Shown here piece by piece: positions 1 to 11,198 of a stretch of DNA of 64,000 nt. The notes beneath the pieces were generated by a model that did not search any database, was not told the DNA's origin, and was given only the letters and a program-made list of their open reading frames with translations. This DNA comes from Anisakis pegreffii (taxonomy: Eukaryota; Nematoda; Chromadorea; Rhabditida; Anisakidae). The stretch lies in assembly GCA_035041965.1 (NCBI GenBank), contig JAPYMA010000858.1:327909-391908 (forward strand), given 5' to 3'. The position numbers and the translations under genes were made by a program. Each line of letters starts with the position of its first letter. The stretch's first letter is position 1.

Positions 1-224
1 TACCCAATAAATTAATAGCGTATGTCATCAGCTCCACTAATAACTGTTCACTCACTTCAATGAAGAATTTGAATTCTGGTAAATCATGCTTTGAATACAC
101 GTAGACGGCACAGTTTCATAACCATCACACCGAAAACATAACGTATTATCGAACTGTCTGACTCGTTATATTCTTCTCAGTCTCTGATGGCAGCAACTTG
201 ACTAACTCAATTTTGCACTCAATA

Positions 225-2423
225 ATGAACCATAAACAAAAATCACGTATTGCAGAAAAGATCAGATCAGCTATGGGGGGATATTCAGCAAATCCAAAAT
301 CATCTGCGAACAAAACGTCACAAGATGAATGCGATGAATTCGGGTTTGAAATGATCGTTTGACCACACGTCTAATTTTCAGATTTGTAGTCACATCGAAG
401 GTGAAATTAATACAAAATTTTGCAGATGGTACTGTACAATTACCGAAGGGATTCATTCCGACTGTTTTTCGAAGACTTAAAATGCAAGGAAATAAAATCT
501 TCGAAACGAATGAACGTAAGTTATCGCATGCGATGAATCGTTCATGTATTAGTGCAGTGAAATCTGCATTTGAGACGATCGTTTCGCAAGTATCGAACAT
601 CACTTTTGATGGAAACAAGTCAATAAAATGGTCTTTGTAGATGAAATGAAATCGTTGCGTGGCAGTGATCCACAAGATACGACACTGAGTGATGAGTTGA
701 AAGGAAATCTTTGGCTGCCAAGATCGAGAAGAATGTTCGCAAAACGGATATCAGTTGGTGACCGTAGCTTGACGCGTGAGCAGGTGCTCAGTGATGATCG
801 CCGAATAACCAAGAAGAAGAAGAAAATGAGTGGTACAACTGGCAATTATGGTTCATCGGAATATCCGATGTCAAGTTATGCCGGAACATACAGTATTCCA
901 TCGTTGAGTGAATATATCAATGTTGATTCTGGATTTGATCGCTGTCAAGGTCCACCAGGTACACCAGGTAAGTGAACAGGCGATTGTGCATGTTTACAAT
1001 CAAATAGATTTGCACACATAACATTGAGCGACCTCAGAGGCATATTCAGCGAAGACAAGAACATGTTTCTGTGAATTTTCTCATCTGTGCGAGCTTCAGT
1101 TTTCGTTGCTTTCATCATTATTTTTGTTGCTCATTTCTTATTAGCATTCTTGTGATACTAATAATTCTTTTAGGAGAAGCTGGACTTGACGGAATCAATG
1201 GAGAACCAGGACAAGATGGAATGATCGGAATTGATGGTGATCTGTTGTATCTTTACGAAGAAGAGTGTTTCGTTTGTCCTCAAGGAGAACAAGGATTCAC
1301 TGGAGCAGTTGGCGAACGTGGCTTGCGAGTGGGTTTAATTGGATTTAATCACAGAGTGTGTTAGCACTCGTCATATGATTACAATGCTTCTCATCATCAT
1401 TGTTTTTGAAGGGTGAAAAGGGAGAGCAGGGATATGCAGGCATTGATGGCATCCCAGGCAAGAACAGTGATCAGCAAGGGCCACCAGGTGATGTTGGTTT
1501 GCAAGGTGAAAATGGATTACCCGGAACACAAGGTCCAATGGGCGATATGATTATCAGTGGAATAGGATCACCAGGTTTGGCAAAAAGCGTATTGCTTTTC
1601 AAGCACAACATTCCGAATCTCCATCACAGGGTCAAATATAACCATAACATGCTCAACATGTTACAAAATTCAAATGATACCAAAAACCGCAGTATCATAA
1701 AATCCACTTAAGATCTACATATCAAACCATTAGGTAGTCCTGGACCTCCTGGTGAGCCTGGTCTGCGTGGTTTACCAGGACTCCGTGGATTCGATGGTGT
1801 GTCCGTACTTGGTCCTGATGGTCCCCGTGGTCCAACTGGAATGCGAGGACGTAGAGGCGAAACTGGTGTGATGGGTCCTACAGGTGATGCAGGATATCCG
1901 GGAGACGATGCCGGGTACGAGATAAGCTCATCACAGGGTGTCGTACGACTTTTTTGAATGTTCCAAAGTTACCGCATTCATCCACAGTCGTTCACTATCA
2001 ATAGGAATTCGATGTTAAGTTATTGAAAAAAGAGAACATCCCAATAGCAAATGCCGACTGAATAAATCTTTGATACATAGTTGAATAAAGCAAATTTCAG
2101 TTACTGCCCATGCCCGGAGAGAATAACGTCTTCAGTTGAAAGAGATGTATTTGGGCGTGATGACGTGCAACAAGTAAGTTCCACCTGTTGATGTTGATGG
2201 TATTTCTAAAATGTCTCAAGGTGCACGATCCCGTCGACCAGAATTGTACAAAGATTGAATGTATCAGCGAAACATTTCATTGCAGTTCATGGATAATGAT
2301 TTACCACCGATGAGTGTACAGCAATCGAGACCCAGAGTATTTGCAAGCAAAACAATACAGCGTACTCAACACAGCCGTTCATCACCAGGGGTTCGACCGT
2401 TTGATTTCGTCGAATGTGATTAA
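225..2423 (+). CDS. Cuticle-type collagen, multi-exon
   Basis: Secreted structural collagen, by family probably a cuticle component. Well-supported exons are 641-967, 1174-1328, 1412-1574, 1734-1914, 2101-2173 and 2286-2423, all joining in phase. After a basic, Ser/Tyr-rich N-terminal part comes [12 protein letters not shown], a Gly-X-Y block, the interruption [12 protein letters not shown], two more Gly-X-Y blocks and the terminal GYCPCPERI, the paired-Cys motif typical of nematode cuticle collagens. A ~60-residue tail ends FVECD and stops at 2421-2423. The 5' end is uncertain: an ATG at 225 opens a frame ([12 protein letters not shown]) and a frame lies near 370-515, but their joins to 641 do not resolve in phase and no N-terminal membrane anchor is visible. 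The true start could lie outside the window. Collagen identity is secure; the exact paralogue is not known. Confidence 0.85.
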
Positions 2424-2432
2424 AGTTTTTTG

Positions 2433-2438
2433 AATAAA
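2433..2438 (+). promoter_or_regulatory. Poly(A) signal of the collagen gene
   Basis: AATAAA lies 10 bases after the collagen stop codon, a short but plausible distance for a nematode 3' UTR. Confidence 0.5.
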
Positions 2439-2439
2439 A

Positions 2440-3620
2440 TAATCATCTTCTTCATATTCTCACTGCAGTTGAATACATTCACTTTCTATCGATGCTGTGA
2501 ACAGTGCATGTCTTCCTGATTATGAAGAACTGGTCAGTGAGAGTTCTTATAAATTTTAGAATATTGCAAAACTTTTTAGGAACACCTTTGCTTTGAACAA
2601 CTCTTTGACATTAGGAAACTATTGGACCACTCCTTGAAGAGCATTATTTATTAGGCTCAAAATATAAAATTCTTAACATCTACGATGATTTTAGATACGT
2701 AAAAATTCACTCGTTTCATTCAACATACGGAATCTTGGTCAGAAGTCAATCAGTGTTCCTACGGTTGGACGAAGGAACATTGGCGTCGTGTGATTCGCCT
2801 ACGATATAAATCAGGAAAATGACAATCTTCTGCGAATGTCCATTAATTCGAATTCAAACAAACGTGATTGATATAATTTGTCATGCGAAATTAAATAAAT
2901 AATCGTTTTACGTGCAGTTTTAATGATTCGCACATGTCTGATCATCTTTTCCGGTTGAGTATGAATAATACTGCATATGGAACATTCAATGTCTATTGAC
3001 AAAATGTAATGCGTATGAAGAGAATGCAAGTTGTTGCTGGCAAACGCTTACTTTCTTATATATAAATACATCTCTTAAACTATCTCTTCATCGTGGGTAT
3101 ATTTGAGCCATCTGTACGCTCCGGTTTGCTTAGTAACTCCATGATTTCTTTATATCATTGCATTGAACATTTTCTTCAATGGCAGAGAAGTCCACGAGTA
3201 ATGCTGACAAAGGAGGTCTGATATGTTGCCATAACTGATTGGAACCAGACCAATATTCTTTCGTTTGGATTCGTTCGCAAAAAAAAAGCTTGAATCCATA
3301 ACCATCCCTTAGATTTATCCATTTTTTGAACAGTCCTCTACTCAAAGAATCCCACTCCCATTTCTAACAGATCACTCCATCCTCCAGAATAGTGGAAAAT
3401 CTAGGCTCCCTTCTTGAAATTCACGGTACAAAAATAATTCGCTAATTCATATAGATCATGAGTGTTGAGTTAAATTTCATGCGTGTTCATGCAGTGAAAA
3501 TTCAATTAATTGTTCTAATAGCAGAAATTTGTTTCGCCAAGAGTGACTTCAGACATTTTTAAAGTAATTCTCGCTAATTCACCAAGTCATTTTTTAGCGA
3601 TCTGAAAATTTTCATTCAAC
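2440..3620. other. Spacer between collagen and NOL11-like gene
   Basis: AT-rich spacer. Short frames on both strands lack splice support or family character. I see no RNA gene or mobile element. Confidence 0.5.
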
Positions 3621-6600
3621 ATGATTGTCCTGACATCGCTGAATAGTGTTTTATTCAGGCCGCACTCCAACAATCGCTCTTATCCCAAGGCGCGATTGTT
3701 GGAGTGTGCAGACGGTCTAGGCGTGGTGGCAGCTTGCGACAGCTCTGTGCCTCCTTCTCATTAATTCAATTTTATATTTGAAGTGAGCACCCAAGGAATT
3801 GTTTTTGGGTGACGTTTTGCGGGTTTTTACACGAAGTAATGGACAACAAACTGTGCTGTCCACTCAACAATGCATTTCATCTCACAGTCAGTTTCGATGG
3901 GAAGCAGGAAAAAGGTTTGTTCCAGTTTCGAAGTAATCGAAATAATTTATGCGTTCCGTGTTTGTGCCATTCGAAATTTGTTCTTTGTTATTCTCTTGAT
4001 TTGGTAAAAGATGTTTTCGAGAATCAATTTTGAGAATTTTCCGTATTTTAACACACTGATGTTTTGATAGCAACATTAGTTGTGCTCTTTTTGGTTAATG
4101 AATGATATTTAATATTTTTGACGATACACTGATAATTATAGTATTCCTAGGTGTTATGCATGATTGTAATATTCCTCAGTTTCTCTGATCTGTTTGGTGA
4201 TTAGAGGTTTTTTCCGATGAAGTCCTTGAATGGAACGTTTTTGAATTCGCGCCATCCTCTAATATCACATTTTCCTTCCATATTGTTAATATCACATTTC
4301 CCATGCAAATATCCTTCAACCTTTCAGAATCTCATCAGAAGGTCGTTTTGAAGTTATACTCTACTGGTCATGAAGAAGAAGCTCTAGCTGAGAAGAGTTT
4401 GTTATGGCCTGAAGCGGAATTACCTCTTGATGTGAAGTTTTGATTGTTTGTATTCTTGTATGTTGTTTTCAGCTTCTTTATATTTGATTGTGATTTAAAA
4501 ATTATAAGTTTGGACTGAAAGGTGTCCTGACTGTTTTCGTGAGAAATGGATTATAATGGTGGTTAATGGGTGGATGCTGTTCAGGTAAAATATTCGAGTG
4601 GGGATGGTATCGTTCAATTAACTGGCGTCGACAATGTAGCAAAAATTGCCATCAAGTTAGCTTTTTTCAATTGTTGTTGTCAATATTTTGTTTTTTAAAA
4701 TAAGTTTTGATCACTTGCCTCTTCCTCAAAGTGGATAAGATGGTCAGTTTGCTGTTTTTATCATTGGTCATGATCGTATAGGAAAAGAATGTCAGAGGTG
4801 TTGATTGTTGGTATGATATGGGATCCTTTCAGTATGGATGATATGTTATTGGCGCGATTGAGAAGTATGAGGTCGAAGGTTGAACCGTGTCCTGTTCTTA
4901 AATCTTTTTCGAAGGATCATCACTTATTTGCAACAGATGCAGTAACGACCGCTGTCATAAATATTATCAATGCACAAGTATATTGGCCAATAATTTTTAT
5001 TTTCATAATTCGCATCGTCAATAATCTCGGATTTATCAGTTTGGATGGCACTTAAAAAGCCATGGCTATCATAGATGTTAAGCGTTTTAAAGAGTATAAA
5101 CGTCTTCATGCCCAGTTATCCGTTTGATGTCTGGATAGTTGATTTCCTTGATGAAATAATTTACTATTGGTATCGGATCCACCACTTTATGAGTGAAAAA
5201 TATGGTCACCCTGCCTTTACAGTTCACTGATGGCAAAATACAGTGGAGATAGTATTTTTCTTGAAGAGCGCACATGTTGATGATTAACATTTATTTCCAC
5301 AAACCAAAATTCAGTTTATTTTATTGACAAATGAAATGATAAGTTAAATGAGTTTCGAAAAAATAGCTGGTCAAGGAACAGTCTTATCCACTGATAATAA
5401 ATCCATTTAGTTTTTTCCGTTCTGGTTTGTCTTTGTGTTCTAATGTATATGGCTTAAACCATGCATGATCTCATCGGATACAAAATTTGAAGGATGTTGA
5501 ACATTCTTGGCGCGAACTAGTTGAATCGTTGAAAACATCTGATGAATCAGGGATTCAAATCGTGACGTCCCAATTACTTCATACAATGTTTGCACCGTGG
5601 CGTCAGCAAGCTCTGCTAAATGGTATTTGTAATCATATGGACAGCAGTGGAGATGGTAAAACTGTCCTTTCAGTTTTAGTTCAACAAAGGCTCTTCACTG
5701 CCACTGAGTTAGTTCATCTTGTTTTTTCGAGAAGGATTGTCTCATTAATGCGACATTCAACAAAAAATGTTGGTATTGTAAACATGGTATAAATATTGAC
5801 GTTCACGTGTTGAACAGTCGTGTCGTGATTTCACTTACAATTATTAAATGAATAACTTCCTATCCGCCGTTTCAACTGCACCTAATTACAGAGTTTGCTC
5901 AAGGATAGTGGAACTAGCACAGCGTAAGAATTGGTCCGATATCATAATCCATTTAGTTCGATATTCACTGAGCATTGACGAGAGTGTCTATGCTCGTTGC
6001 TTGAGGACTGCTGCTGACAACTTGTTGGTTACTAACAGATTCATTCTTTAACTCAGTGATACAATTTTCCATGCTGTTTTTCTTCACAAGTTATTTGAGT
6101 TCATCAATTGAACAGTCGGTGTTTTCTGTTACAAAATTCTTCACTGATGTGACTACTAAGTAATGCTGAAATTATATGCCGTTTCGCGTCTGAAAATGCC
6201 AAGTCAGCTGTTCCGGAGAGTAAGATGAGGTGTGATCGTATGATCTGGATGTGAATCGAATTCAGGAATAAGTTAAACAGTGACGAATTGCTCCTTGAAT
6301 TGCTCAATCAGCGAGTGACGCCAGAGACTTTAACAGAGCGAATTGTTGATGAGTTGAGTGCTGAAGATGCGTCAGTGATAATCAGCCATCTTATCACGTT
6401 ACTTGATCGGTGTCAGTTCGATGATGATAACAAGACTTATGCAAATGTGTGTTGTTTATTGAAGATGTTTCGTTTCGTTGCTTATAATTCTTACTCGAGG
6501 AACTTACGGCGTTTTGAATTGAACTTGTGACCAACCAGTAATGTGTTTTTATAATTTACCATTAAAGTTTAAAGTGGTCCGAAAACGGAAATAATGTGGA

Positions 6601-7057
6601 TGATTTATTAACAATTTATTCGCATTTAACTTTCTCAAGTTTTCAGATAATTGAATTGTTGATGATATTGGTTGATGGTTGTGCGAATAAGATGATATGG
6701 GATGCTAAATGTCATGAAATTGTGAGAAGAGCGGCGAATTTCATATCTGAACAGGTTTTCTTTTCACTGTTCATTGATCAGCATTCTCACACAATTCTTC
6801 AAATGTTTGTTCCAAGTATAAATCAGCCAATGGAAACATTTTTATGTGCATATGTGTTGAAATTAAAGGGATTTTGAGACTGAGCTCACCTGGCCTAATT
6901 CTCATAATTGTTGCGACTTCAGGTACAGTTAACTGATGCAATATCATCGATAACATACCAGTTGGGCAATGATCTTTCAAAAATAATCAGAGACGACAGC
7001 ATGCGGTATCCAGATTATGTGATTGAATCCGTACCTTATCAGTGTAAGAGTTTATGA
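3621..7057 (+). CDS. NOL11: NOL11-like nucleolar protein, multi-exon
   Basis: Likely homologue of NOL11, a component of the nucleolar complex for rRNA transcription and pre-18S processing. Exons I can support: 3621 to about 3757 (proposed start), about 4201-4431, 4585-4655, 4782-4977, 5493 to about 5777, about 5850-6024, 6265-6448, 6648-6755 and about 6922-7057; 4431/4585/4782/5493 join in phase. The family call rests on remembered order and spacing of helical segments: EVFSDEVLEWNVFEF near 4205, DVEHSWRELVESL near 5493, CSRIVELAQRKNW followed by IDESVYARCLRTA at 5895-6010, LLLELLNQRVTPETL at 6290, and the C-terminal IIELLMILVDGC. Exons between 3757 and 4200 and some joins are unresolved. No database check was possible, so an unrelated alpha-helical protein remains possible. 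Confidence 0.5.
3661..3708. repeat. Inverted repeat in proposed first NOL11-like exon
   Basis: Arms at 3661-3677 and 3692-3708 (core CACTCCAACAATCGC and its complement) pair with one mismatch around a 14-base loop. Confidence 0.7.
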
Positions 7058-8518
7058 AATGATTGTCATGTTGTTAGTACTTTGTTACATATTTACTTCT
7101 GATTATAAACATTCGTCATAATGACTTAATGAAGAGGAAAGCTTTTCTAGCAAAAGAGAGATACGACTGGAATTGTAATGTTGATTCCTGTTTTTTTTCG
7201 TCATTGCGCTCTTTCGTACACAAAATATGAGTTCAAAGATATTCGTGAGTCTGATGTAGATGCAGCATACGGGAGCTAATTTATGTTACATATTCGTTAC
7301 GTTAATTAATGATTGATTGTTACGTTATTGTATGTATAGTCTGTTGTGTTTTTTAATAGTTGATAAAATTGTTCGTCGAAACATTTTCTTGACGTTCTTT
7401 ACGTTTGAATTGTTTTTATGTTTATAAACATTCGTATAAATGTGGTTTATGCAATTGAAATGATACAATCAGATTGAAAAGGTCATAGAGGATTAAAGTA
7501 TTGGCTTTATGGTTGAACTAAGTTGAATTGCGAGGAGTAAATAGTTAAAAGTGTCATTTATTCATTCGTTCTACTTTCAACTTTAATCTGTTTGGCCATT
7601 TTGGCATGAAGTTGTTCTGGGAACGTTCCTAAACAGTTGTTTGTTGACTCGGGTATGATTGAGGCAAAGCGAATGAAGTTAAGAATACATGTAGATTTAG
7701 AAATGAAATGGGGTCGGATATGATTGTGGTGTGGTTTGGTGCGCATGCCGTGTATAACCAAATTGAAATTTGTTTATTGAACGACGCATTAGCACAATTG
7801 AGATAAAGAATATTAGTGGAAAATCGCTTTGATGGATAAATGATTATTTGAACAAACTCGATGATTACCTATTGAACAAAGTGGCAATTGAGATCACACA
7901 ATCAGATTGCGAAAGCCGTAATAGCGAGATGCGTTTCAGCCTCATTAAATAGTTATCGCATCGCGCTGAAGTTTATTCAAACACTGGATCACTATTCGGT
8001 CATTGATCAACCAAGAAGTACGATGACTTATTGCTGACACGTTATCGAATGCAATAAGCTCATCGTTCAAAGCAGTTATTATTCTGCTGCAATGAACTAC
8101 GATATTCGATTGAAAGGAAAAGCTTCCTCGATGCACTTGTAACCATTTGAAGCAAGGATGAAGATCACTGCATAATGATAAAAATGATCGACCAGGGAAA
8201 TAAATACGGAATGCAAGAGATCAAAATAAAACAAGCGTACAGTAATACGGTAAGCACTCTGTGCCATCAAACAAATACGATCCATTCCTATCAGGTTGAT
8301 CACTTATCTACATCGTCACTGTCATAGGATATTGAAACAAAAACGAATTCTCGAGTGTTCTTTGAACACTCGAGAATTCCTTTTGTTTCAATCTTCTTAA
8401 AAAATCAACAATCATATTCCTTCCATGAATGGAAATAAGCGACACACCTATCTCAACAACAGCGCTAAAATTTCGAAAAATTAAACAAGTATAATCCCCT
8501 TCCAAAATAATCCGAACA
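7058..8518. other. Spacer with a foldback element
   Basis: AT-rich, with no convincing exons on either strand. Its notable content is the near-perfect hairpin at 8331-8392, listed separately. Confidence 0.5.
8331..8392. repeat. Long near-perfect palindrome (foldback)
   Basis: The left arm at 8331-8360 runs from ATTGAAACAAAA to GAATTCTCGAGTGTTC and the right arm at 8364-8392 is its complement. Only 2-3 bases mismatch, around a 3-base TTT loop. A transcript would fold into a ~29-bp stem. It lies 127 bp upstream of the next gene. It could be a tiny foldback insertion or a small-RNA-like hairpin. Confidence 0.85.
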
Positions 8519-9811
8519 ATGAGTGCTATAAGAAGCTTCTTAATGCAAGAGGATCAATGGACATTGAGTTTCGAAATTCAGGGGATTCAGATACCCGATC
8601 ATGATTCAATGAATAATATCAATCGAAATTGCATCATTTACATTAAAGGTACAAGCTCATATGAAGTAAGGAAACAAGTAAATGAATTAACGTCAGAAAT
8701 GTAAATAATGTACATTAATGTACGTCTGGTTTCCCTTAACTGCTTTATGCTATTATTCTGCTATAATTGCACAACAAACATAAGCAAATTAGTGAAAAAT
8801 GAAGAAGTTCAATCGCTTCGTTAAAAGTTCTCAAGAAAATATGGTTCAGAAATTGTAAAAATTACACAATACCTAATTAAATGATTAATTATCAATTCTT
8901 TCATCATATGTAATTAAACGAAGCAAATGATGCAGATTCCGATAGTTTCCGTCTACCAAGAATAGTATTCCGAATATGTTCTATTCGATAGGCAGACTGC
9001 TTGTGATCAGCCCGAAATGTATAGGGAAATACACATTGCACAGTTTTGTCGTTATAGTGCATATTGTGTTGACGTGATTAAAAAATTGTCTTCTCAAGCA
9101 ATATTGTTGATTTTTGAACCACCTTTGATGCGTATCGATGCCGACGAATCTGAAATGTTCTTGGGTTCATTGTCTTTGAACAGGTTCATTACCGTTGATG
9201 AAAACATGAGTTGTGAGTTTCTCTAAGAGAGGGGTAGTCAACCAGAATGTTTTCTTTACTATTCGCTGAACTACACAAATTACGCGATTTAAGTGAATGT
9301 AATGAGATGTACAGCAACTGTTTTCACATCTCTTTTCAAAAAAAAAAACTGAATGTAAGTATCAAGTAGTTTTCATGGAAATAAAATCATTCGAATGCAT
9401 TTCGAGGTGGCATTTTCAGCAAGATGAGAAGCACTGTTCAGGAATCATTCCCAAAGGAGTTGCATTTGCACTTTTGCATTCCAGTTGCAATTTATCACTC
9501 AGCACTGAGAATCGCATTGTATCGGTCAACAAATTCGGTTGTGCAAGGAATTGTTCACATTTCACCATACCTACTCGGCTCCATCATTGATGAGGTATTC
9601 AAAATATCCCAGCGTGGCATGAATCTCATGAGAGTATCCTAGCCAACTCAATGTTAAAATTTAATGGGTTTTCATGTTTACAAATGCGTGTTTGTATGTG
9701 AATGTGTTTATTCATTCACAGCAAAGAATAATAAAAGCACAGCTGGAAATGGCTCAGCTTATGACGAACGAACCACTTTTTTATGCAGAGAAATTCGCTA
9801 TTAAACAGTGA
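8519..9811 (+). CDS. Unrecognised protein, about five exons
   Basis: I do not recognise this protein with confidence. Exon 1 (8519-8648) starts MSAIRSFLMQEDQWTLSF and ends in the donor AAAG/GTACAAG. Exon 2 (8936-8964) and exon 3 (from 8996) join in phase and read CDQPEMYREIHIAQFC and then KKLSSQAILLIFEPPL. Exon 3 ends at 9182 (phase-matched, weak donor) or 9212 (better donor, phase mismatch). Exon 4 (9420 to about 9593) contains ELHLHFCIPVAIYHSALRI and the last exon (about 9722-9811) ends YAEKFAIKQ. The spacing of hydrophobic strands weakly recalls the PCNA-like clamp subunit HUS1; I would not name it on that. No signal peptide or clear membrane segment is seen. Confidence 0.45.
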
Positions 9812-9856
9812 TTATAGAATTTTCTATTACTCAATTAAAGGCTTCTGATTATTTTT

Positions 9857-11198
9857 TCACAATCTGCTTTCAATGCGAGGAAAAATTTTCAAGAAGAAAT
9901 TTTGTTTTGTTGAATGAACGGAAGCGAAGTTAGATGCCGTGAATGATGAGTGCGGTAATTTCAGAGAATTAATCCCAGATGGAGAACAGAAAAACTGAAG
10001 GATAGTGAAACGTGATGAAGAACCTGGTCTTGGTTGTGGTGGTTTTTTATCAAGAAGTATTTCACGAGCTTTGAGATTGAAACCTCGATGAGGTGCTGCT
10101 GGACTGATGCTGTTCACATTGTGGTGTCGTTTTTCGACTGTTTTCTTAAATTGATTGGTGATAAACAAGACTTTATTTATTGATTCGTTGATTACATGCT
10201 TACAGCCCATTATATACATTCTCGATCAACATCAATAGAACAATTGTAAAATTTTTGTAATCCTTCTGCAGTTCTCAAATTATTTATTAAGTAATTTATT
10301 TTCTGAAACAATGAGAGCAACAATGAGAGCTGATATAATCGATGAAATTTTTTGATAAACTCTTTCCGTGCCATTTCCGAACCTTTAGCAGCTTCCACGT
10401 TTCTGAACGCTATCACAAAAAAAACATTTCTTGCATGCGATTCTCACATCTAATATGTGTGTGCGCGTGCTTATGAATAAAATCGCGCGTGAACATAATC
10501 AAGTTGGTCTTCTTAAAATATGATTACATTCAGTTCGACAGCATCTTGAAGCGTTCGAGAAGCATATTACGAAGGATGAGCAGTATTTTCGAAGTACCTA
10601 TTTCCAGTTCAGCACATAAACACTTAATGCCTTGTCTAGTATACAATCGAATCACTTGAGCATATCACTTTTTGTTTATTTCCTACCGCACACTCACGAC
10701 GGCATTAATATTTTATTCAATGGATCTTAATCCTCCATTTTGATGAAGCAAAGCCCTCTAAACCGAGCTCGTTTTAGCATGCAACGTATGTTTATATGTT
10801 GGCGATCACTACTACTAAGCATTTCAATTTTTTGCAAAAATTTCAACGCTATTTTTCGTCCGCAAATTCAATTTTTCTTCGAACATACACCTCTCTTAGA
10901 CACATTCATTCCGATTAATTTCATTTTGAAGAAGTAGGCTTTTCAATCAGATTTTCTTTTACGTAATGAATATACGTGATACTTCTACGCAATGAATATA
11001 ATCAGTAAAGCAACAGATAATAGCGTCAATTTCGGTATGGAATCGCATAAATCCAAAAAAGACCCTACAGTACAGTTGAAATGCACTAACCTTTTCTGGC
11101 ACAACATGAGATTCAAGTAAAATACCCCTCGCTTTCTGACTGAAACCACGATGCGACGAGCCCGTTGTTGTGTCGCTGGTGCAAGAGTTTTCAGTCAT
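9857..11198 (-). CDS. Unrecognised protein with a duplicated HRGF module
   Basis: Minus-strand gene. Exon 11198-11091 starts MTENSCTSDTTTGSSHRGF, continues QKARGILLE, and ends at a GTTAGTG donor. A middle exon below 10409 reads NVEAAKGSEMARKEFIKKF followed by a Leu-rich helix (LYQLSLLLSLFQKINYLI). A last exon around 10155-9857 reads ISPAAPHRGFNLKAREILL and then a Pro/Arg-rich stretch ending at 9857. The first and last exons carry the same ~15-residue module (HRGF, KAR, ILL) with different flanks. The first-to-middle join is out of phase, so a small exon is missing or the two module exons are alternatives. Its 3' end faces the upstream plus-strand gene 46 bp away. No family recognised. Confidence 0.45.

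Noticed and set aside
271..675. 134-codon minus-strand open frame
   Set aside because: Antisense to the 5' part of the collagen gene, with no splice support or family pattern.
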